A stretch of DNA of 64,000 bases from Linyphia triangularis (taxonomy: Eukaryota > Arthropoda > Arachnida > Araneae > Linyphiidae): assembly GCA_963978545.1 (NCBI GenBank), contig OZ021722.1:109368942-109432941 (forward strand), in the 5' to 3' direction. Below are positions 1 through 12,759 of the stretch, one piece after another (position 1 is the first letter of the stretch; each line of letters begins with the position of its first letter). The notes below the pieces were generated by a model. That model did no database searches, was not told the DNA's origin, and saw only the letters and a program-made list of their open reading frames with translations. Both the position numbers and the translations under genes were made by a program.

Positions 1-94
1 GCTCACAACTGGCTAAATTTGATGTGGATCTCATTGTAGACTGATCGTTGTTACGGATCTTTTCCAATGTCGCCCAGTGCTGGGTAAAATATAC

Positions 95-770
95 TAGAGG
101 TCGAAAATATCGATCAATATAAATATCGATACTATATGGTTGCATAGAAAATAATATCGATAAAATATCGATGTATCGATGCATGATTTTTATTTATTTG
201 ATTTTCAAATTTGCCAGAAACGAAGTTTTTCGGGGCAAATTTCTAATTTTCGTGAATTCATGCCAAAATTATTTTAATAAATAAATTATAAAAAATGTTT
301 TAATAAATAAATTATATTATCAGTCAGAAAAAATAAAATAAATTTGGATGTCAATGCATAAAAGCACATTTATTTTTAAAGAAGAAATTTTGAAAAGTAG
401 TTTACCGCTTATTTTGCTGATCGAGATGTTTTAACTATTTGAAATTAGCTGCACATTCCAGGCACACATTGGCAACAGAAACGGCGCTATGTTAATGACT
501 ATTAATAAATGATCTTATCTTTCCATTACATTATGTTTCCTTTTTGTGTTAGGGTGCCATTTTAACTGTCTCTCAGCCAAGTCCAAACTTTAAGTCAATA
601 AGTTTTTGAAAAGGGAATAAAGAAAATCGAAAAAACACAAGGAACTACAAAACTATCATCAAAAAACTAAATTTTTTTAAAAATATCGATATATCAGGGA
701 CTTGTATCGATATTTTTAAAATTGATATTTTGTTTAAAATATCGTCTTATCGATATATCGCCGACCTCCA
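95..770. mobile_element. hAT-type non-autonomous element, copy 1
   Basis: The ends are inverted copies of TAGAGGTCG (left) and CGACCTCCA (right), followed by runs rich in TATCGATA. Eight-base flanks AAATATAC (87-94) and ATATATAC (771-778) match at 7 of 8 positions, as expected for an old hAT target duplication. The interior shares sequence with the copy at 59935-60469 in inverse orientation: positions 550-660 are the reverse complement of about 60040-60155. A fragment of family B lies inside it at about 262-500. No transposase is present. Confidence 0.75.
262..500 (+). repeat. Family B fragment nested in hAT copy 1
   Basis: The stretch from GCCAAAATTATTTTAATAAA to GGCGCTATGTTAATGA matches the inner part of the family B copies at 4840, 13432 and 45720. 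It is absent from the related hAT copy at 59935, so it entered this copy as a later insertion. Boundaries are approximate. Confidence 0.6.
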
Positions 771-798
771 ATATATACACTGTGAGAACAAGAAAAAT

Positions 799-965
799 TC
801 CGCCTCACACTAAAAATTGGTTCCCATTTAGTTGTAACCAACATTTGGTGCTTAGTTTCACTATTTAATGGTGTCTACGGTTCGAGGTAGCATAATTAAA
901 TCGTGAAACTAAGCACCAAATGTTGGTTGCAGCTGAATGGGAACCAATTTTTAGTGTGAGGTGGA
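799..965. mobile_element. Small foldback element (about 165 bp)
   Basis: Positions 800-861 (CGCCTCACACTAAAAATTGG onward) recur in reverse complement at 902-963, giving arms of about 60 bp around a 40-bp loop. The arms differ at a few positions. This is the structure of a hairpin MITE. I could not define a target duplication. Confidence 0.7.
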
Positions 966-2473
966 ACAAAATTTGTAACATTGTACTAGAAGTATTGAAA
1001 TGTTGATAACAGAGTTTTAAAATTGAAATATATTTTGACAAGAAAGGTTAGAGGGGCAAAATATATGTCTTGTGATGGTTTTGACATTTTTTTTCTTTCA
1101 AATCGGGTATTTTGGAGTAATGCTGAAATTTCAGCATGGATTTGCCAGTCTTACCAGACCTCCTATGTTTCAAACTTATAATTCTTCCTGCCGTACCCAG
1201 GGAGGAACAAAGTTCCTAAAGTTTCTTTCACTTCTGTTTCTGTTGAGGTTCTGAAGTTAAAAATTAATATAAGTTTCTCTATAGTAGCTTCTAACTCAGG
1301 TGTTGTTAGGAGATGATTTGTTTACACTTTCTAACATGAGCTCATGGAGGATTATGTGCAAGGTGACGAAAGTATTCCTAATTTTTACTTTCAATTGCTT
1401 ATATGTATACATTAGAGTGTATCGAAAAAAACTTTTTTTGGAAATTCAAAATTTCAAGTCGATAAAAAGTTTTCATTATGCTCACATATTTACCAAAAAA
1501 AAAAAATGTTAGTTCAATTGTAATATATTTAGGCCTCCCGGAATAAACGTGAATTTTGATGTTTTTTTGACAAAAACGAAGATTTAAATTTTTTTTAAAA
1601 AACATAAATATAAAGTAAATTTTTTGTTTCCTGAATAAAAATGTAAATTTTAGAATATTTATTAACAGTAATAAAAAAATTATACCTGCCATTTAATATT
1701 TAGTATAAAATTAACATTAATTTTTTTTATATGAAGGCCTTAATATTTTTTTACACAATATAAATATTTTTAAATTTTCAACCCATTCTTTTGGTTAGTT
1801 TCGATTATTTTATTTATGGTCTAGGTACAGTAGCACAGCATTTTGAAACATTTTGAATTTTATTTTATGAAATGGCGTTTACTAAACTCAAGTGTTAAAT
1901 CATGTCTCTTCTACACAACCTTGGAGTCTCCAACCAGCAAAGACTCTAGGTTTGAGACATGAAGGTAACGTACGTTTTTGAAAATGATTCAATGTCCAAG
2001 AGTTCGAGTGATGAAAGTGTACTTGATAGTAAAATGCTTTTACAAGGGAAAAGCAAGAAAGTTAAAATATTTCAGTGAAACAAGTGCTGCCAGAAAATCT
2101 ACTTTCTTTTTCTAGAGAATGTAACCGTAGAGCATTTCTATTACACCAAAAACTAAATTAGCATTAGCAAATGCTCTTTTTAGGGATTTTAAATGCTGTT
2201 GTACAAGAAAACCAGGTAGCGGTAATAGATAAATTGAAGGTTTTTGTGAAAGGGTAAAATACCATCAAGGTATTAGTTCAACTATATTTCACTCTATTTA
2301 TGTAATCGAAAGGATGAAGCAATAAGTATAAAAATAGTAAGTAGTAAATGTAGTCGCATAAATAAGCGAGAAGAACACGTATATTTGGTATAAGAACTAT
2401 ATTCAACATATTTTGGACACTCTACTCCAGACAGAGGCTCTGAATGAAAAGTTTGGTCATTATTACAATTTAT

Positions 2474-2672
2474 GAAAGAAATTTACATTGATGAGAAAAC
2501 TATTCAAGGTCTTGGTTTTGGTGGTACTGCATGAAATACTGAATTCCCTAGTTGATTAATTTCATTATTCGAAAATACTTTCAAATAACCAGTACAAGCA
2601 GTTGTTTGTTTACTTCATTTAAACGAATTGCTTCTTAAGAAACTTATGATTACCCTCGATGGTCCAATTTCT
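2474..2672 (+). pseudogene. Decayed ORF relic in the inverted-repeat spacer
   Basis: Read in one frame, this stretch gives about 66 codons interrupted by TGA, TGA and TAA. It includes EIYIDEKTIQGLGFGGTA and, at the end, LLHLNELLLKKLMITLDG. The second motif resembles what I remember of uncharacterised repetitive proteins of arthropods and cnidarians with a 'LLH-NELPLR-L---LDG' stretch. That assignment is from memory and not certain. Upstream codons in the left arm (about 1960-2080) also read as a serine-rich acidic stretch before a stop, which suggests the arms hold the amino-terminal part of the same dead gene. No start codon or intact frame remains, and no function can be given. Confidence 0.45.
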
Positions 2673-2770
2673 TGATGTTTTTCTTTTAATGTCCAATAAG
2701 AAAACTTTTAACAAGTTGTCGAGATTTACCAATTGCTGGATACAATAACATAGATAGGGTTTTTCCAGAA

Positions 2771-2833
2771 GTTGATTTTAAAAAGTTAAAAGTTGATTTT
2801 AAAAAGTTAAAAGTTGATTTTAAAAGTTAAACA
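2771..2833 (+). repeat. Three-copy 23-bp tandem repeat
   Basis: AAGTTGATTTTAAAAAGTTA is repeated three times head to tail inside the spacer of the giant inverted repeat. The last unit lacks a couple of bases. Confidence 0.8.
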
Positions 2834-4029
2834 TCAATCAGAAATATTGGACAATATGTCAGGCTGTACTAAGAAGCAAATGCACTCAAGGTTTAGCAAT
2901 CAGAAACCCTCGAAACATTTATAATTCAAGGTGACTGAAAATGACAAATCGAATTTCACGTTTATATATTGTATCACTTGATCCAATCTCGTAGTTGAAG
3001 ACAATAGTTGAGTTTGTAATGAAAATTTATACTCCCTTATGGTTTAAAATCTAATGCCATGTAATGATGATACTACGTTTCGTCCATCAGAGTCACCGTC
3101 TGGAGTTGCTTGTCCAAAATATGTTGAATATAGTTCTTATAACCAAAGATATATGTTCTTCTCGTTTATATATGCGACCATATTTACTATTTATAATTTC
3201 TGTACTTATTGTTTCATCCATTCGATTATATAAATAGTATAACAAAAAGTTGAGATAATACATTGGCAGTATTTTACTCTTTCAAGAAAAACCTTCGATT
3301 TCTCTATTACCACTGCCTGGATTTCTAGTGTTACAACATTTAAATCCCACAAAAGAGCACTTGCTAATTGAGCTTCTGCTCTAATAGAAATGCTCTACGG
3401 TCACATTCTCTAGAAAAAGAGTAGATTTTCTGGCAGGCCATGTTTCACCGAAATAATTGAACTTTCTGGCTTTTCCATGGTAGAAGCATTTTGCTATCAG
3501 GTACACTTTCATCACTCGAACTCTTTAAACATTGAATCATTTTCATAAACGTTACCATCATGTCTTGAACCTAGAGTCTTTGTTGGTTGGAGATTCTAAA
3601 GTCATGCAGAAGTGACCTTGAGTTTAGTAAACGCCTTTTCATAAAATGATGTTCCCAATATTTCCAAAATGCTAAACTACTATACCTACCTAATAAATAA
3701 AATAATTGAAACTAACCCAAAAAATGCATTGAAAGTTGAAAAATGTTCGCATTTGGTATAAAAATTACGGTTTTCATGTAGATTCTGGGAGATCCAAATG
3801 TTAAATGGCAGGTATAATTTTTTTTATTAATGTTAATTAATATTCTAAACTTTAAATTTTTTTTTCTTTAAAAAAAAATAAAACAAATTGCTTGATATTT
3901 ATCATTTTTAAATAAATTAAAAAACTTTATTTTTGTCAAAAAACATCAAACTTCAGGTCCATTCCGGGAGACCTAAATATTTTTCAATTGAACTAAATTT
4001 TTTTTGGTAAATATGTAAGCATAGTGGCA

Positions 4030-4600
4030 ACTTTTTATAGACAAAAAAAAAATGTTTTTCCACGTTTTGGAACAATCTGATTTAAAAAAATGTGTGAATG
4101 TGGTCAGCATATCTTCCGGACAAATTGACCTACCATGTTCAAATTTACCATGTTCAAATTTGGTGTGCTGGTTGGTGATGGCCATGGTACTTACTACTAA
4201 GGTTTTCGTCAAAATCGCGCATGCGCATTGGTTAGCTGCCATTGAAAAAAATCACGTTTTTTAGCAGTTGCTATAAAATGGCTCTAACAATCTTGATCAA
4301 AATCGCTGTGGTAATGCGTTTTAAGGTGTTCTGAACTTCCCAATCAACGAAATTCTTGTAGAAAGTGGATAAAGGTGTAAAAAGTTAAAAATCAAATACC
4401 TTACATATAGAGCATCTTTTCCCTTGGTCATCGTACATAAACGATTGATATTCACCTGTTTTACTTACAAGAAACGATAATATAGTGTTTGCAAAAAAAA
4501 AAAAAAAAAAAAAAAAAATTCAATCACGCCCCAATGTAATATTTATTGACAAATATATCACCAAATTGCCTTTTTTTGTATAAAAAATTAATGAGAATAT
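4030..4600 (+). repeat. Family A dispersed repeat, copy 1
   Basis: The copy starts near the TTTTTCCACGTTTTGGAAC block and contains GTGGTCAGCAT, TTTTCGTCAAAATCGC, and the block that reads CACCTCCGAAATTCCCGTA in better copies. It ends after a 25-bp A run (4494-4518). The same blocks in the same order occur at 5870, 25810, 28150 (inverse), 29440, 38210, 46890 (inverse) and 61695. There is no coding potential. Confidence 0.7.
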
Positions 4601-4834
4601 AAGAACGCATGGTAAATTAGAAAAATTCATGGCATTATAAATGCACTGACAAAGTATGAAGTGGATGTTACTGAAAGTTGGATGATGTTTCACATTCTAA
4701 GTTTGAAATTAAATTTATATTTATAAGATAGCTTATAAAACATTCTAACGTGTAATGAAAAACTAACAAAAAAACACTAATTTATTTCTCTTAAAGTTTC
4801 ATTAATGAGTTTTTTTTAAAAATATTTTATATTA

Positions 4835-5560
4835 ACTTCGATTTTGTGTTTACGCGGAATCTGGGGAGTCCTAATTAACACCCTTGCTGATATCCAATCG
4901 GAATGAAACTTGGCAGATAGGTTCGATGTCGATGACAATGCATTCCTTAAAATTTTGAGGCTGTAACAGTCACTAAATGGTCGTTTTTACGGAATACTAA
5001 TAAATCAACTTTCCGTCACCCAATCGTGTTAAAATAGTATTGAACCGACCATTGTTGAAACTCTTTTCTGTAGCCAAATTTGTTTTGACAACTAATTAAC
5101 ACCCTTGGTGAAATTCAATCATGCTGAAACTTGGCAGATATAGGTTCGATGTCGAAGACAATGCATTCTATCAAATTTTGGCGCTGTAATTGTCACTAAA
5201 AGGTCGCTTTTACGGAATACTACTAAACAAACTTGCTGCCATCCAATCGCGTTAAAATAGCATTGAACCGATCGTTGTTGAAACTCTTTTCTGTTGCCAA
5301 ATTTGTTTTGATAAATAAACAATAAAATTACTTTAATCTGAATAAATAAATGATATTTGGATGTGAGATTCACGTTCATTTTTAATAAATAAAATTTGAA
5401 ACGTAGTTTGCAGCACATTTCACTGATAAAAATGTTTTTAATATCTGTGTTGTGTTAATGAATATAAAAATTGACAATGCATGTAAAAGATTTTTAAAAA
5501 TCTGTTTTTATGGGTTATATTTTTACTGTTGATATATCTGGTATAAAAATTCAATAGTTA
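4835..5560 (+). repeat. Family B dispersed repeat with internal duplication
   Basis: The copy starts at TTATATTAACTTCGATTTTG and ends near TATGGGTTATATTTTTACTG. The first 210 bp (4870-5080: AATTAACACCC, AACTTGGCAGATA, ACGGAATACTA) are repeated at 5095-5300 before the rest of the element, a partial tandem duplication not seen in other copies. Read on the complementary strand, family B ends in AAAATCGAAGTTAATATAA. It is unclassified and non-coding. Confidence 0.7.
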
Positions 5561-5869
5561 AAGGCAACATTTTGTTAGATACAGTGGTAAAAAATTGTAG
5601 CATTATATTTATTTAAAAGTGTTATTTAAAATGGATCATTTACTCCTTTTTAAATATTCCTTTTAAATAATAACAAATAGTCCTCAAATCCCTAGAGTTA
5701 TTGTTTAAATGATATTGAAATGATAGTACTTAAAGTTGTATCTAACATTATAGAATTTTTTTTTCAAGTTTGAAAACTAGTTATATAAAAGCAAACGATC
5801 AAAAAATATTTGCTTTTATTCCAAAATTTATAGGTATATATTAAAAGAATGGCTTAGAAAAAATGACTG

Positions 5870-6163
5870 TCTGTGTGTCATCTTAAATCCTCCACGGATA
5901 GACTTGAGTTGTTCAAATTTGAGAACTATTTAGTTGTGACCATGGGACATTTCATTAAGGTTTTGGTTAAAATAGCGCAGGAGCATTAAGGTAACTGCCA
6001 TTGAAAAATTTATGTTTTTCAGCAATTGCTAAAAAAAGGGTTCTAATGATTTTGATCAAAATTGCCACGTAATGTCTTTTAAAGTGTTCGAAACATCCCC
6101 ACCTCTGAAATTCTCGTAAAAATGCAATAAAGGCGTTAAATAATAATAATAATAATAATAATA

Positions 6164-6196
<33 letters not shown>

Positions 6197-6310
6197 TAAT
6201 AATAATAATAATAAAAAATAATATCTTTAACTAAAAGTTCTCTTCCCTTGAGGATCGTCCATCAACTTTTCCTCTGTTTCACTTACAAGAAACGATAACG
6301 TAGCATTTAC

Positions 6311-6346
<36 letters not shown>

Positions 6347-6560
6347 GCTAATATCACCCTTTTTTTTTTGCCAATGTAATAATTATTTTCAAAATAATAC
6401 TAAACTGCCTTTTTTAATTAATGAAAATATAAAAGCATAAATGGTAAATTAGACCAATTCATAGTATTATAAATGTATGACCTATATTAAGTGCAATTGA
6501 AAGTTGTGTGATATTTCACATTCTTAGTTTTAACTTAAACCTGTATTGATAAGCTAGCTT
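5870..6560 (+). repeat. Family A dispersed repeat, copy 2, with (AAT)n
   Basis: It carries the same block order as the copy at 4030. An (AAT)n expansion occupies about 6139-6214 and a 32-bp A run about 6312-6343, followed by the TTTTTTGCCAATGTAAT block. Confidence 0.7.
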
Positions 6561-7024
6561 ATAAAATTTTCCAATGTGTAATAAAAAACAAAACAGAAAC
6601 ACTCAATTATTGTTTCATTTATATTAAAAGGCTAGCACTTGAATGTGTATCTAGTATTTTTTCAAAAATCACACACATCAAGTTCTTACATCCAATTATA
6701 AAATTTTTAAAAATAATACTTTTGCAATTTCACTCAATTATTAAAAAAAAAATTCTACATGATTTTTATTTCAAGTTTGAAATCAAGTAATATAAAAGCA
6801 AACTGCTAAAAATATTTGCCTTCATTCCCCAACTTATGGGTTTACAAAAATCGGGAAAGTATGTTTTACTTTTCTGATTGCTTTAAATGACAAGTTTTTA
6901 AGCAAAATGTTCTTATATTAAAGCATATTATTAATAAAGTAAATTTAAGCTTGCTTATTATTATTATTAGGTTATCTGAAATTGTTTTATTGTAAAAAAA
7001 CCGCTCAATATAATATTAATATTA

Positions 7025-7290
7025 TGCGATTCCATTTGCGATTGGATGACGCCAAGTTGGTTTATTAGTATTCCGTAAAAGCGATCTTTTAGTAACAGTT
7101 GTAGTTCCCAAAATGTGATAGAAGGCATTGTCATCGACATCGAATCTATCTTCCAAGTTTCAGCCCGATTGGATGACGGGAAGGGTGTTAATTAGGCCTC
7201 CGCAGATTGGCCGGCCATCGACAAAAATACTCACACACACATACATACATACACACAAAATCGAAGTTAATATAAACTTTAAAAAAAAAG
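7025..7290 (-). repeat. Family B, truncated copy
   Basis: On the + strand it reads GCGATTGGATGACGCCAAG, the AGTATTCCGTAAAAGCGA block, GTCATCGACATCGAATCTAT, and ends with ACACACAAAATCGAAGTTAA. This is the terminal half of family B in inverse orientation. Confidence 0.75.
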
Positions 7291-7299
7291 AGCAAGTAT

Positions 7300-8536
<1,237 letters not shown>

Positions 8537-8555
8537 TTGAAATTTAAACATTCTG

Positions 8556-8772
8556 TCTTTCAAAAGTCCAATTAGAAAGACAAAATTACTTATATTGAAA
8601 ATTTCAGAGCTGTAGCCGTATTAGAAATCATTTTGTAAAATATATATTAATTAATTAAAAAAATTAATTAAAAAATAACTCATTGAAATACATTATGTTT
8701 TTCAAAAATCCAATTAGAAGGCTAGAACTACTTATGTTGAAAATTTAGAGCTATATCTCTGTTTGAAATCCC

Positions 8773-8812
<40 letters not shown>

Positions 8813-8990
8813 TTAAAAAAGGACTAATTAAAAAAGAACAAATTAAAATTTTAAATTTCTATTTGACATGTATACAATTAGAAGGCCAAAACTATTTCTG
8901 ATGAAAATTTCAGAAATCTACTCCAATTTTAAGTAGGTTTCTATAGATCTCCAGACAGACAGACAGCTTGTTTTATTATTATAGATTCTA
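8556..8990 (+). repeat. Three degenerate copies of a roughly 150-bp repeat
   Basis: Blocks of the type CCAATTAGAAGGCTAGAACT, then TTGAAAATTT and AGAGCTAT, recur at about 8567, 8710 and 8875, with A runs between them. The stretch ends with CAGACAGACAGACAG and TTTTATTATTATAGATT, a terminus style common in transposon tails. Classification is unknown. Confidence 0.5.
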
Positions 8991-8999
8991 GTAATCATC

Positions 9000-10180
9000 A
9001 CTCAAAGATAAAAGATAACCGGGATGTTCAAAGACGTTTTCATTGCGCAGTTTCAATCAAATTTTCACTATTTCAAAATAGAAGGAAACACTTAAGCTTC
9101 AATATTTAAAGTACTACGGGTTAGCCCATCAAATATTCCATCCAACAAAAAGACTATTTTTCTATCCTAATGATTATTTTTCTATTCGTCATGTGATTAG
9201 TTCCGTTTGCAACAAAGTTCCTGAAAGTTCCACAATCCTCCGAAAAATAACTATTTAAACCAAAACTCATCCAGACCATACCGCAAATTTTCCGCCGGTT
9301 TCGAAATTGAAGTCGGTAGACGAAATCCCCCATTCCAACTAAACAAGACTACAAAGCAAGCTTGATGCCTCATCAATATATTCATAAACCATGAATGTCC
9401 CCGTAAACGAAGAGAACCTATGTTTATATATCTAAAGAGAGGATACTCCTCAAATCGGGAAACATTCCGAAGACAAACGAGCTTGTCAAACTCCTATAGA
9501 ATGGAAAACTCGGGTTTCGATTTTAATTCCGGCCAATGATTTATGCTCGGCATCGTCCGAGTTTAAAGTTGGTGGAAATTTAAACAGCCCCTGCAAAGAC
9601 GCCCCTGCAATCAATATCCGACGACCATAATAGACATATGAGACTCTCCTCTGATGAACATGCTTAGTGTCCTTTAATTTATGGTTCGTTGGAATTAACA
9701 CGGACGTTTAAATACTGTTAGAGATTAGAAGGGGGTGAGCGTTGAATTATTGAAACCTCATCTGAATAATGCCAAATGCTTTGGCGGAATTAGGTGCTGC
9801 CGATGATTTTAATGTATTGTTGGTTTGTCTGAAGTGTTAAATCATTCGAGTTTGGGTTTAGGTGATTCGTGGGTATCAATGCATAGCTATTCGGGATTTT
9901 GCCAGTTGTGGAATTGATGTTTAGTGACAAAATTATTTTGCTCAGATCTAGTGTGTGTTACATTGTGCGTTGGATTTTGTGACATGTCCCTTCAATTGAT
10001 AACACAGGTTTGCAAACAAAAAACGGCATAGGATTTTTTTTTTACTGCCCCTTTAGATTTCTACTTACTAAAACCGGGAAAAATACTAAAAATATTCTAT
10101 CCCGTCAGGTTTTCTTGAAGAATTTGTTTTTGTAATTTAATTAGAGTGAATTCAAAGCGAGTTCATTTGGCTTGGTGCTA
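9000..10180. other. Unique stretch, slightly less AT-rich at 9230-9720
   Basis: There is no repeat family and no convincing gene. Positions 9230-9720 have visibly higher GC than their surroundings. A 71-codon frame on the minus strand (9486-9701) has no recognisable motif. The region might be a conserved non-coding island, but nothing in it proves this. Confidence 0.3.
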
Positions 10181-10189
10181 GAGAATTAA

Positions 10190-10409
10190 TCCTTTCGAAA
10201 GATGCTGCCGATTTGCTGGGGTCAAGACTAAAAAATAAAAACCTAGTGACACCTGGAAGCTCATTTCGAGCTACCAAGGAAGATGGGACGTCAATATGCT
10301 AAGTGACTATTGTTGGATGCCTAAGCGGGACCCTAAAAATGGAAAGCGGAAGAAAGCGCTTAAAACTAAAGAGAAGAAGATAAGCTTTCATAGACATAAA
10401 GAATTATAA
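10190..10409 (+). pseudogene. Internally deleted fossil of a repetitive ORF family
   Basis: Two pieces of one protein family sit side by side. The first (about 10192-10270) reads ADLLGSRLKNKNLVTPG, which I recognise as the amino-terminal region of an uncharacterised repetitive protein family of arthropods. Immediately after, in another frame, the sequence reads RWDVNMLSDYCWMPKRD and continues through a lysine-rich tail to HKEL and a TAA stop at 10407-10409, which is the family's carboxy terminus. The whole middle of the protein is missing at a junction near 10270. The more complete relic at 52020-53560 supplies that middle and shares the YQGR and DYCW motifs. Function of the family is unknown to me; copy number suggests a mobile origin. 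Frames and motifs are seen; the family assignment is recalled. Confidence 0.6.
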
Positions 10410-10944
10410 TAAGTATTATTTAGTTCAATGTTATAAAATGGTGTTTTATTATTAGTGTTATTCTTTTTTCATGCAAACACCCTGTATTTTGCAAAAAATC
10501 TGTAAGTGATAGAGGGAAATGTAGATCATTTTTTTTAATTAAGTGGACCAGAAAACATAATATTTAGCAAAAACCTCTCATGGAGTCAAAACAAAGTATT
10601 TTTTTGAAGACCTGTGTAATGAAATTAAGTTCTTGATACTAACCGTACCAATGCTTTTAGAATACATATTTCTACACAGAGGATCAATATGTCTCATCTT
10701 CAAAAAGTATCATTATTTTACGATGTATAGAAAAAATATATAGTTGAGAATAATTTAGTGAATTATATAATTTTCTACATATAATGAATGTAACTTAAGA
10801 GGTTTCGACGACGTTGCAAAAATGTTGTACGTGCGTACCTGTTTTACGAATGAACTCATACATCAAAAGTTTTATGCTGGATATGTTTCATGAATACATA
10901 TTTATATCTCTGTGGGTCAAATGATTCCTCTTTAAGATGAAATC

Positions 10945-11350
10945 TTAGTAAGGATCACTCCCAATACTCGCTATGTTACAATCTTCTAGCCCAGTGCATT
11001 TAGAAACTACTTTCTATAAAACCTTAGAATTTGGTGAGTAGGTACGAAAAAGATCACTTAATGAAATGACATAAAATAAAAAGTCGAAAATAGCGTCTAA
11101 TATAGTTTATTTTATATTTGAAATCCTTACGTCAATGCAATGACTCCATCTGTTTTTTTTTTTCTTCTTTTCTTTTTTAATTTTATTAAATTAACATTAA
11201 ATTAAAACAATTTATTTCATTTCATTGAGAGATATTTTTCGTACTTACTCACCAAATTTCAATGCTTTAGAGAAAGTAGTTTCTAAATGCACTGGGCTAG
11301 AAGATTGTAACATAGAGAGAAAAGGGAATGATCCTTAATAGGACTTCCTA
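10945..11350. mobile_element. Family C foldback element, copy 1
   Basis: Left arm ATGTTACAATCTTCTAGCCC with the AGTGCATTTAGAAACTACTTT block (10974 onward) recurs in reverse complement ending near 11313. Outer arms extend the pairing to TTAGTAAGGATCACTCCC and its counterpart GGGAATGATCC with GGACTTCC. Related copies occur at 43451-43795 and 58240-59290. Confidence 0.75.
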
Positions 11351-11380
11351 TAAAAACATTGTATTCAGTAAATCCTTTAT

Positions 11381-11722
11381 ATTAACTTCGATTTTGTGTC
11401 TAATCGAGTTGAAACTTGACAGACAGATACGTTATTGACAACAATGCATTTTGTCCAGTTTTGATAGTTGTCACTGAAATGCGTTTTTACACACGCCTCT
11501 ATTATAGCTACGGAGGACTAATTAACCCACTGCTATAATTGATTCCGTGTTACGGACTGACTTTGATTTGGCCCACAAAACTGGATAGAATGCATCGCCA
11601 ATGACAACGAGTCTATATGCCAAGTTTCAGTCGTTTGGATGACTGCAAGTGTGTTAATTAACAATCTGAGGAGACTACGAAGAAACTCACAAACAAAGTC
11701 GAAGTTAATATGAAAGATTTAA
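11381..11722. mobile_element. Family B-derived foldback, 342 bp
   Basis: The left end TTTATATTAACTTCGATTTTG is mirrored by the right end near AAAGTCGAAGTTAATATGAAA. In between, AACTTGACAGACAGATA, GACAACAATGCATTTTGTCC and the CTAATTAACCCACTGC block are mirrored with substitutions. It is a head-to-head pairing of two family B ends with no inner sequence. Confidence 0.7.
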
Positions 11723-12087
11723 AAACGAAAGGGTTATTTGATCATCCGGTTACCTTTAGTGAAGTGACCTGAGACGAAGAGATGTTTTTATGTTATTTAA
11801 TGTCTTGGGAAATTTACTAAGTTAAGGTTAAATGAAAAAAAATCTGGATAGTTTTATAGGCCTAAAAAAAAAATATTTTCACAATAAGGCTGAAAAACAG
11901 TATGGGTCATTCTCCACAGAACGCAAAAAAAAATTATTGAAATCATTAAATGCTTAAAAAAATTGCCTCATAGAACTTATGAATCCATTGCAAACATAAA
12001 TCCAGTGACCAATATTGAAAGTTGAGTAATGTTCCACACCCCTAGTGTTTATTATATTTATTGACTTCTTTAAGATACTTTTACTTA

Positions 12088-12750
12088 TAGTCCGAGAGGA
12101 GACTGCAATTTTTGGACCCTATCGAACATCATTCTGAATTTTTTATAGAAATTGGAGAAAAGTGAGTAGATTACGAATCCACAGGTCTGCCTTGGCAAAA
12201 ATGGCCGAAATTGATCAAAAATCGACTTGGAATGAGTTGAACTAAAATCCTATTGCCAAATATGTCATAACTTGCCAAAGACAGACCAAACTTTTTCGTC
12301 TGGCAACCCACTGCATTTTGATTTTTAATGAGAAAAAGCGCAAACGATTTCTGATCTCTGGCTTGGAAAACTTGTATCTTTTAAAAGTAAGCCAAATTGG
12401 CGACATCAGTTACCTCATCAGTGACGTAATGTTTATCGCCAATTTGGCTCATTTGTGAAAGATGCAAGTAAGCCATAGCCACACATCCGAATCGTCTGCA
12501 ACTTTCTTAATTGAAAATTAAAGAGTGAGAGTTACCAAATAAAAAAAAAATGCTCATTATTTGGCAAGTTATGGCGCAATGGCAATTGGATCTAGTTCAA
12601 CTTATTAAAAAGTCGATTTTTGACCAGTTTCGGCCATTTTTTCCACGGCAGACCATTGGATTCGTAATCTACTAACTTTTATCCAATTTTTATAAAAAAT
12701 TTAGAATGATGTTCGATGGAGTCCAAAAATTGCAGTCGCCTCTCAGTCTA
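12088..12750. mobile_element. Family D foldback (PIF/Harbinger-like MITE), copy 1
   Basis: Left terminus TAGTCCGAGAGGAGACTGCA and right terminus TCGCCTCTCAGTCTA are inverted. TTA flanks both sides (12085-12087 and 12751-12753), a 3-bp duplication typical of PIF/Harbinger elements. Arms of about 300 bp pair along much of the element, for example GAACATCATTCTGAATT with its mirror near 12705. It has no transposase. The sister copy at 58499-59156 supports the boundaries. Confidence 0.8.
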
Positions 12751-12759
12751 TTATAAAAC

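Larger units (their letters stand above)
1455..4045. repeat. Giant imperfect inverted repeat, arms about 0.97 kb
   Basis: About 1455-2425 matches the reverse complement of about 3075-4045. Anchors are CTCCCGGAATAAACGTGA (near 1536) against its counterpart near 3955, TTATACCTGCCATTTAA (near 1680) against 3805, and ATATTCAACATATTTTGGAC (near 2400) against 3115. Divergence is moderate, with many small indels. The roughly 650-bp spacer carries a decayed coding stretch (2474-2672). It could be two facing copies of one transposon or a foldback element. Confidence 0.7.
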
